Positions 30,826 through 36,516 of a stretch of 36,516 nucleotides of DNA are shown piece by piece; the stretch's first letter is position 1; each line of letters starts with the position of its first letter. The position numbers were made by a program, and so were the translations under genes. Origin of the DNA: Bordetella parapertussis. GTDB lineage: Bacteria > Pseudomonadota > Gammaproteobacteria > Burkholderiales > Casimicrobiaceae. The notes below the pieces were generated by a model. That model searched no databases, was not told the DNA's origin, and worked only from the letters and a program-made list of their open reading frames with translations. Where the stretch lies: the NCBI GenBank assembly GCA_943331295.2, contig CALQLA020000049.1:1-36516 (forward strand), in the 5' to 3' direction.

Positions 30826-33009
30826 TCAGAAATCCCACCGCCAGCCCACGTACCAGAAGCGGCGGTCGATCAAGTCGTTGATCAGCGCGCTGTTCGAGCG
30901 CGTCCGCTCGTAGTCGAACTGTGCCTCGAGCGACAGGCGGTCGCGGATGCGCCACGACGCGCGCAGCCCCGGCGACCAGCGCGTGAGATTGACGCCGGCG
31001 TTGTCCTTCTGCCGGTACCAGCGCAGCACGGGCTCCAGCGACAGCGTATCCCACGGCGCGAAGCGCCAGTCGATGCCGGCCTGGTTCGCCGAGAGCCGCT
31101 TGCCCGTCAGCACGCCGTAGTTCAGCACCAGGATGTCCGCCAGCGACGCCAGTCCGCTGCCGATTGCCTGCGCATTGTACGTCCAGATGCTTCCCGTCGC
31201 CGGCGTGGCCGGCAGCGTGCGATACGGCGGCGTGCCAGACAGCGACGACCAGCGCGCGTCGAAGCCCAACTGCCACTGCGGCGTGATCTGCTGCGTGACC
31301 CCGAACAGCGTCTGCTTGGTGATCGGCGTCAGCGCCTTCGCCTGCGCGCGGACCGCGTCGACGCCGTCGCGCTGGATCAGCGCCGAGAGCGACATGTTCG
31401 GCTCGGCGACGAGCGCGTTGGTCAGCTGGAGCGTGGGCGTGCGCCGGTAGTCGACCAGCAGGTTGAGCGAGGTGAGCGTCGGCAGCTGCCAGGTGCCCTG
31501 CGCCATGCCGATGTTGACGGCGCGGAACAGCGGGTCGTAGTCGACCATCGAATAGACGTTGCGTTCGCTGTCGAAGTAGCGCAGCTCGCCGCCCACGCCC
31601 AGACGGTCGGTCTGGCCCGAGGCGACCTGCCGGATCGCGAACAGGCTGCCGCCCATCCGGTCGCCCATCTTCTCGATGTCGATACTGGCGCCGTAGAACG
31701 TCTTGCTGGTGTTGAACGGCGCGTCGACGGGCTGTCCCGCGACCACGTTGACGCGGTAGTTCGGCGCGAAGCCCCAGCTGCCGATCCCGCCGTCGAAGAG
31801 CCCCAGCACGCCGCCGCTCGTCCCCGACTGGCGGCCGACGCGGGCCATCAGGTTCTGCGGCAGGTACCGCGTCTCGCCGTAGAGCGCGTTGAGCCAGTTG
31901 CGGTTGCTGCCGCCGCTCATGAAGTTCGCGACGTACTGGTCGCGGACGACCAGCCGGTTGTCCCAGTCGCCGGTGCGATAGCGGGCCGTGACGTCGATGT
32001 TGTTGACGAGTTGCGACTGGTCGATGCCGGTCAGCTTCGCGGTGTCGAGCGTCGTGGCATTGGTCGCCGGCGTGATGACCGTGCGGACAGTGGTGGCCTG
32101 CGACTGGCCGCCGTAGTAGTACTGCGACGCACTGCCCCAGTAGCTGAACGCGGGCTGCCCGGCGATCGCCTCCGGAGGCAACGCGCCGCCCAGCGGCAGG
32201 AGCGGCGCGCTCATCGTGGCGAGGTGCTCGCGCACGCGTGCCGCGCCGGGCGTGTCGGGGTAGAGCTTCAGGTAGAGCTGGTATTCGACGAGCGCCTTCG
32301 CCGGATCGCCGCTGCGCTCGCGGGCGACCCCCACGAGTTCCTGCGCTTCCTGCGAGTACGCGTTGGGCGGCAGGTTGAGCGAGCGATTGAGCGCGACGAT
32401 CGCCTTGTCGTAGGCGCCGGTCTCGAAGGCGGCGCGCGCCTCGGCCACGTCGGCGGCTGCCCGCAGGTCGATTTCCGTCGGCGCGGCGGGCGCGACCGAC
32501 GGCGGCGGCAGCGCGACGGGACCTGCCGGCGGCCGGCGCGGCGCGGCTTCGCCCGGCTTCGGCGCGCCGAGCCTTTTCAGTTGCGCGGCCGAGAGCGGAA
32601 TCGAGATGGCGATCGTGCGGTTGCCTTCCGGCTGCACGCGAAACGACACCGCTTCGTCGAAATGGATGTCGATGAAGCGCTGGACCGCAGGGCGTTGCGG
32701 CGGATAAAGCACCCTGAACCGCGGCACCAGGTCCGTCGGCGGCGCACGACGCTCTTCCTCGACCACGCCCTGCGCCGTGTCGTCGGATGCCGTGATCTGG
32801 AAGAAGACGCGCAGCGCGCTGCCCCGGTCGGTGGGAACGTTGCGCAGGTACTGGATCAGCACCGCGAACTTGACCCGGACGACCGCATCGTTGCCTTCCT
32901 GGCGAACGTCGACCGTGTCGAGGATCTGGGCCTCGACGGAAGCGGCCACGAGCCAGATCAGCGCCGCCAGCGCCACCTGCAGGAACCGCCACGCCTTGCT
33001 ACTGCACAT
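30826..33009 (-). CDS. TPR plus outer-membrane beta-barrel protein coupled to the giant cytochrome
   Basis: A 727-residue exported protein. Signal peptide at about 1-28 (LVAASVEAQ); an N-terminal beta-rich domain (30-145, with FRVLYPPQRPAVQRFIDIHFD); a Pro-rich linker; TPR repeats (about 190-275, AAFETGAYDKAIVALNRSLNLPP and RSGDPAKALVEYQLYLKLYPDTPGA); and a region from about 310 to the end with alternating polar/hydrophobic strands rich in aromatic and Asn/Arg/Tyr residues. It ends RFWYVGWRWDF, with the terminal Phe expected of an outer-membrane barrel. The start overlaps the end of the giant cytochrome gene by 11 bases, implying translational coupling. It could be the porin-like sheath or secretion partner of that cytochrome. 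No MtrB/PioB-type CXXC motif is seen near its N-terminus, so it is not an obvious MtrB homologue. Confidence 0.82.
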   Translation of the reverse strand: MCSSKAWRFLQVALAALIWLVAASVEAQILDTVDVRQEGNDAVVRVKFAVLIQYLRNVPTDRGSALRVFFQITASDDTAQGVVEEERRAPPTDLVPRFRVLYPPQRPAVQRFIDIHFDEAVSFRVQPEGNRTIAISIPLSAAQLKRLGAPKPGEAAPRRPPAGPVALPPPSVAPAAPTEIDLRAAADVAEARAAFETGAYDKAIVALNRSLNLPPNAYSQEAQELVGVARERSGDPAKALVEYQLYLKLYPDTPGAARVREHLATMSAPLLPLGGALPPEAIAGQPAFSYWGSASQYYYGGQSQATTVRTVITPATNATTLDTAKLTGIDQSQLVNNIDVTARYRTGDWDNRLVVRDQYVANFMSGGSNRNWLNALYGETRYLPQNLMARVGRQSGTSGGVLGLFDGGIGSWGFAPNYRVNVVAGQPVDAPFNTSKTFYGASIDIEKMGDRMGGSLFAIRQVASGQTDRLGVGGELRYFDSERNVYSMVDYDPLFRAVNIGMAQGTWQLPTLTSLNLLVDYRRTPTLQLTNALVAEPNMSLSALIQRDGVDAVRAQAKALTPITKQTLFGVTQQITPQWQLGFDARWSSLSGTPPYRTLPATPATGSIWTYNAQAIGSGLASLADILVLNYGVLTGKRLSANQAGIDWRFAPWDTLSLEPVLRWYRQKDNAGVNLTRWSPGLRASWRIRDRLSLEAQFDYERTRSNSALINDLIDRRFWYVGWRWDF

Positions 33010-36000
33010 GCGGACGCGCCCCCGGCTTGGTGGAAATCGGAGGTTCCATCGGTCGCGGCTGATGCCCGCCGCGGAAGTCCGCGCCGTGGCAACCGCCGCA
33101 GCCGGGCTTGAGGTTCGGATAGCGCCAGTTCACGAGTTCGCTGTTGCCGACGTGGCAGGCGACGCAGCCGGTCCCCGGCGCGTGCACCGTGTAGAGCGGC
33201 GACAGATGGCGATAGTCGAGCACCGGGCGCCACGACGTGACGCGATGGCAGCTGTCGCACGAGCGCATCGTGACGAAGTGGCTGGCCGGCTTGCCGCTGG
33301 CACCGCTGCCGTTGTGGCAGGTCGCGCAGGTTCCCGTGGTCGCGCCCGAATGGGTGAAGTTCGCCGGTATCCAGGCGGTGGTCCGGTGGCAGGAGTCGCA
33401 CGAGAGCGCCGTCGCGAGATGCTTGCCCGGGCGCCCTGGCGCCGCGGCACCGTTGTGGCAGGCAGCACAGCCGCCAGGCATCACGGTCGCATGGATCGCG
33501 CCGCGTGCGGCCGGCGTCGCGGGCACGCCGGCATCGCGTGCGGCCGGTGCTGCGACCGCCGTGGCCGGGGCAGAGGCCGGTGCGCGGACGAGGCTCGCGG
33601 TTGCGGCAGCGGGATTGGTCACCGGTTTCGTCACGGTGGCGAGCGCCGCCTTGCTGAACGTCTTCGTCGTATGGCACTGCGAGCAGTCGGCCGTGGTAAT
33701 CGGGTGATCGCTGGGCTTCTTCCTTACGCCCGTGAACTGCCCGCCATGGCAGGCGCTGCAATTGGTCGTGATGCCCGTGTGGTTCATCGTCCAGGTCTTG
33801 AACGACGTGGTCGACGTGTGACAGCCACTGCAGTCGAGGCTGGCCGGATTGGGAATGTGTCCGGTGGAAGGCAGCGTGACGACCGTGACACCGTAGAACG
33901 TCTTTCCCGCAGCGTGGCAGGTCGCGCATCCGGTCGTGATGCCGGTGTGGTTCATCGTGCCGCCGCTGAACTTGTCGAACTTCGTCGGCAGGTGGCAGGC
34001 CTCGCACGCCGTCGCCCCGCTCGGTATGTGCGTGGCCGGCGGCGACACCGGTGTCACATTGGCGAAGCTCTTGCCCGTAGCGTGGCACGTCGCGCAGCCG
34101 GTCGTGATTCCGGTGTGGTTCATGACCGCGACCGAGTAGTTGCCCTGTGTCGTGTGGCACGTCGCGCACGGCTGCGTCGTCGGGATGTGGTTCGTCGGCT
34201 TGGTGGTGATCCCGGCGGAGAACGATGTCGTCGAGCTATGGCAGCCTCCGCATTCGCCCGTCGTGGGATGGTTCGGGTCTTGCGCAGGCGTCGGCCGGGT
34301 CACGATGGTCACGCCGTACCAGGTCCTGCCGGCTTCGTGGCAGGTCGCGCATGCCGTACCCGCGACCGGGGCGTGGTTCATCGCCGTGCCACCGAAGTTG
34401 GTGAACTTCGTCGGGGCGTGGCAGCTTTCGCAGGCGGCGGTACCAACCGGGATGTGGGTCGCCGGCGGCGTTACGATGGTCACGCCGAAGAAACTCTTGC
34501 CGGTCGCATGGCAGGTCGCGCAGGCGACGCCGGCGACCGGCGCGTGGTTCATCGCCGTGCCGCCGAAGTTGGTGAACTTCGTCGGGGCGTGGCATGACTC
34601 ACAGGCCGCCGTACCCACCGGAATGTGCGTCGCCGGCGGCGTTACGACGGTCACGCCGAAGAAACTCTTGCCGGTCGCATGGCAGGTCGCGCAGGCCACA
34701 CCCGCGACCGGCGCATGGTTCATCGCCGTGCCGCCGAAGTTGGTGAACTTGGTCGGGGCATGGCATGACTCGCACGCGGCGGTACCGACCGGAATGTGTG
34801 TCGCTGGCGGCGACACCGGCACCACGTTGGCGAACGTTAGCCCCGTCGCGTGGCAGGTCGCGCATCCGGTCGTGATGCCGGTGTGGTTCATCACCGCAAC
34901 CGAGTAGTTCCCCGGCGTCGTGTGGCACATCGCGCACGGCTGCGTGGTCGGGATGTGGTTGGCCGGCTTGCTGGTGATCCCGGCCATGAACGAACTGGTC
35001 GAGCTGTGGCAGTTGCCGCATTCGCCGGTCGTCGGATGGTTCGGGTCCTGGGCAAGGGTCGGTCGGGTCACAATGGTGACGCCGAACCAGCTCCGGCCGG
35101 CTTCGTGGCAGGTCGCGCACGCAGTCCCGGCGACCGGCGTGTGGTTCATCGCCGTGCCGCCGAAGTTGGTGAACTTCGTCGGCGCGTGGCAGCTTTCGCA
35201 GGCTGCCGTACCTACCGGGATGTGTGTCGCCGGCGGCGTCACCACCGTCACGCCGAAGAAACTCTTGCCGGTCGCATGGCAGGTCGCGCAGGCGACACCC
35301 GCCACCGGCGTGTGGTTCATCGCCGTGCCACCGAAGTTGGTGAATTTGGCCGGGGCGTGGCAGCTTTCGCAGGCGGCGGTGCCGACCGGGATGTGGGTCG
35401 CCGGCGGCGTCATCACCGTCACGCCAAAGAAACTCTTGCCCGTGGCGTGGCAGGTCGCGCATCCGGTCGTAATGCCGGTGTGGTTCATCGTGCCACCGCT
35501 GAACTTATCGAACTTCGACGGTGCGTGGCACAACTCGCAGGCCTGCGTCGTCGGGACGTGGGTCGCCGGCGGCGACACCGGAACCACGTTGGCGAACGTT
35601 AGCCCCGTCGCGTGGCAGGTCGCGCAACCGGTCGTGATCCCGGTGTGGTTCATCGTCGCCAGGGCGTAGTTGCCCGGCGTCGTGTGGCACATCGCGCACG
35701 GCTGCGTGGTCGGAATGTGGTTCGCCGGCTTGCTGGTGATCCCGGCCATGAACGAACTGGTCGAGCTGTGGCAGTTGCCGCATTCGCCGGTCGTCGGGTG
35801 GTTCGGATCCTGGGCCAGCGTCGGTCGGGTCACAATGGTGACGCCGTACCAGCTCCGGCCGGTCTCGTGGCAGGTGGCGCACGCGGTCCCGGCGACCGGC
35901 GTGTGGTTCATTGCGGTGCCGCCGAAGTTGGTGAACTTCGTCGGCGCGTGGCAGCTTTCGCAGGCGGCGGTGCCGACCGGGATGTGGGTCGCCGGCGGCG

Positions 36001-36516
36001 TCACGACGGTCACGCCGAAGAAACTCTTGCCCGTCGCGTGGCAGGTCGCACAGGCAACACCCGCCACCGGCGTGTGGTTCATCGGCGTCGCGCCGAAGTT
36101 GGTGAACTTCGTCGGGGCGTGGCAGCTTTCGCAGGCCGCGGTGCCCACCGGGATGTGGGTCGCCGGCGGCGTCACGACGGTCACGCCGAAGAAGCTCTTG
36201 CCGGTGGCATGGCACGTCGCGCAAGCGACACCCGCCACCGGCGTGTGATTCATCGCCGTGCCGCCGAAGTTGGTGAACTTCGTCGGCGTGTGGCAGCTTT
36301 CACAGGCCGCCGTTCCCACCGGAATGTGTGTCGCCGGTGGCGACACCGGCACCACGTTGGCGAACGTCAGGCCGGTCGCGTGGCAGGTCGCGCAGCCGGT
36401 CGTGATGCCGGTGTGGTTCATCGTCGCCAGGGCGTAGTTGCCCGGCGTGGTGTGGCACATCGCGCACGGCTGCGTGGTCGGAATGTGGTTCGCCGGCTTG
36501 CTCGTGATCCCGGCCA
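32999..36516 (-). CDS. Giant multihaem c-type cytochrome, N-terminus beyond window
   Basis: The frame is open to the right edge, giving at least 1171 residues with 40 CXXCH motifs, about one haem per 29 residues. The Met at 36460 is inside a CAMCH motif and is not the start. Most of the protein is made of alternating CESCH (27-residue) and CATCH (30-residue) units; each carries a second conserved His (MNHTP or THIP), enough for bis-His coordination. Three full 9-haem super-repeats are followed by a diverged fourth part, then an Ala/Pro/Thr linker (about 45 residues, TKPVTNPAAATASLVRAPAS...) and a distinct 6-haem C-terminal domain ending near KPGCGGCHGADFRGGHQPRP. Signal peptide and further haems should lie outside the window. 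Location, periplasmic or extracellular, is inferred; the coupled barrel gene favours the outer membrane. Confidence 0.92.
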   Translation of the reverse strand, partial: AGITSKPANHIPTTQPCAMCHTTPGNYALATMNHTGITTGCATCHATGLTFANVVPVSPPATHIPVGTAACESCHTPTKFTNFGGTAMNHTPVAGVACATCHATGKSFFGVTVVTPPATHIPVGTAACESCHAPTKFTNFGATPMNHTPVAGVACATCHATGKSFFGVTVVTPPATHIPVGTAACESCHAPTKFTNFGGTAMNHTPVAGTACATCHETGRSWYGVTIVTRPTLAQDPNHPTTGECGNCHSSTSSFMAGITSKPANHIPTTQPCAMCHTTPGNYALATMNHTGITTGCATCHATGLTFANVVPVSPPATHVPTTQACELCHAPSKFDKFSGGTMNHTGITTGCATCHATGKSFFGVTVMTPPATHIPVGTAACESCHAPAKFTNFGGTAMNHTPVAGVACATCHATGKSFFGVTVVTPPATHIPVGTAACESCHAPTKFTNFGGTAMNHTPVAGTACATCHEAGRSWFGVTIVTRPTLAQDPNHPTTGECGNCHSSTSSFMAGITSKPANHIPTTQPCAMCHTTPGNYSVAVMNHTGITTGCATCHATGLTFANVVPVSPPATHIPVGTAACESCHAPTKFTNFGGTAMNHAPVAGVACATCHATGKSFFGVTVVTPPATHIPVGTAACESCHAPTKFTNFGGTAMNHAPVAGVACATCHATGKSFFGVTIVTPPATHIPVGTAACESCHAPTKFTNFGGTAMNHAPVAGTACATCHEAGRTWYGVTIVTRPTPAQDPNHPTTGECGGCHSSTTSFSAGITTKPTNHIPTTQPCATCHTTQGNYSVAVMNHTGITTGCATCHATGKSFANVTPVSPPATHIPSGATACEACHLPTKFDKFSGGTMNHTGITTGCATCHAAGKTFYGVTVVTLPSTGHIPNPASLDCSGCHTSTTSFKTWTMNHTGITTNCSACHGGQFTGVRKKPSDHPITTADCSQCHTTKTFSKAALATVTKPVTNPAAATASLVRAPASAPATAVAAPAARDAGVPATPAARGAIHATVMPGGCAACHNGAAAPGRPGKHLATALSCDSCHRTTAWIPANFTHSGATTGTCATCHNGSGASGKPASHFVTMRSCDSCHRVTSWRPVLDYRHLSPLYTVHAPGTGCVACHVGNSELVNWRYPNLKPGCGGCHGADFRGGHQPRPMEPPISTKPGARPHVQ
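34154..36466 (-). repeat. Tandem ~768-bp (9-haem) super-repeats with 171-bp sub-repeats
   Basis: CAMCH/CATCH-TTPGNY units recur with the antisense GTGGCAC... word at 36452, 35684, 34922 and 34154, spacings of 768, 762 and 768 bp. Each interval encodes exactly nine haem sites in the same order. Within them a two-haem CESCH+CATCH unit of 57 codons (171 bp) repeats, as seen at 34418, 34589 and 34760. Copies are nearly identical at protein level and highly similar in DNA, pointing to recent amplification or ongoing homogenisation by recombination. Confidence 0.9.

Noticed and set aside
30826..33009. MtrB/PioB identity for the barrel protein
   Set aside because: There is no N-terminal CXXC and the TPR plus extra domain architecture differs; only a general outer-membrane barrel is supported.
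30415..33111. 898-residue open frame on the plus strand opposite the barrel gene
   Set aside because: Arg/Ala/Val/Asp-rich antisense shadow typical of high-GC DNA, without signal peptide or family motif; the minus-strand genes have clear domains.
34100..36516. Regular short repeats that could suggest a CRISPR array
   Set aside because: The repeats are in-frame codons for CXXCH units with no unique spacers of constant length and no cas genes; they belong to the cytochrome gene.

Overview
The window is GC-rich and gene-dense. Its protein families (GcvA-type LysR regulators, NitT/TauT-type ABC importers, a midcut-by-XrtH-like exosortase substrate, MaoC dehydratase, PqiABC, large multihaem cytochromes) point to a betaproteobacterium near Burkholderiales/Rhodocyclales with a respiratory lifestyle rich in c-type cytochromes. 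This placement is inferred from family content, not from a marker gene. No rRNA, tRNA, CRISPR array, phage or insertion sequence was recognised.

Layout. 1-1.8 kb: a pirin-type bicupin, the decayed remains of a LysR gene, and a small secreted protein with an internal IPTL-like sorting segment. 1.8-9.2 kb: a LysR regulator diverges from a tight seven-gene operon (LeuC- and LeuD-type hydro-lyase subunits, an isocitrate lyase/PEP mutase-superfamily enzyme, and an ABC importer made of a binding protein, an ATPase and two permeases). It looks like a substrate-uptake and catabolism module rather than leucine synthesis. 9.2-12.4 kb: a Spy/CpxP-like periplasmic protein diverges from an OmpR-type response regulator and histidine kinase. 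12.7-18.8 kb: a membrane-anchored haemerythrin, a LuxR-type regulator with an AHL-binding-like domain, a lone receiver-domain protein, an ammonium transporter, a secreted EEP-family nuclease/phosphatase and a MaoC dehydratase.

18.9-23.3 kb: an electron-transfer block. A small class I-like cytochrome c (with its own terminator) is followed by an apparent three-gene operon: an 11-haem membrane-anchored cytochrome, a b-type membrane cytochrome, and an 8-haem NapC/NirT-like cytochrome. This resembles the cytochrome bc (Cbc) type quinone-cytochrome modules known from Geobacter. A near-consensus FNR/DNR site lies upstream and a strong terminator closes the block. 23.4-26.7 kb: a secreted subtilase with a duplicated C-terminal module, a secreted SRPBCC protein, and a long REP-like palindrome.

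26.7-36.5 kb (all minus strand): pqiC, pqiB and a pqiA split in two, preceded by their own promoter. Upstream of these lie a TPR anchor protein, a 727-residue TPR plus outer-membrane beta-barrel protein, and, overlapping it by 11 bases, the 3' part of a giant multihaem cytochrome that runs off the right edge. The visible 1171 residues of that cytochrome carry 40 CXXCH motifs, built largely from a 9-haem, about 768-bp tandem super-repeat. The giant cytochrome, its coupled barrel and the quinone-linked block 10 kb away are the best candidate in the window for an undescribed system: a trans-envelope electron conduit.
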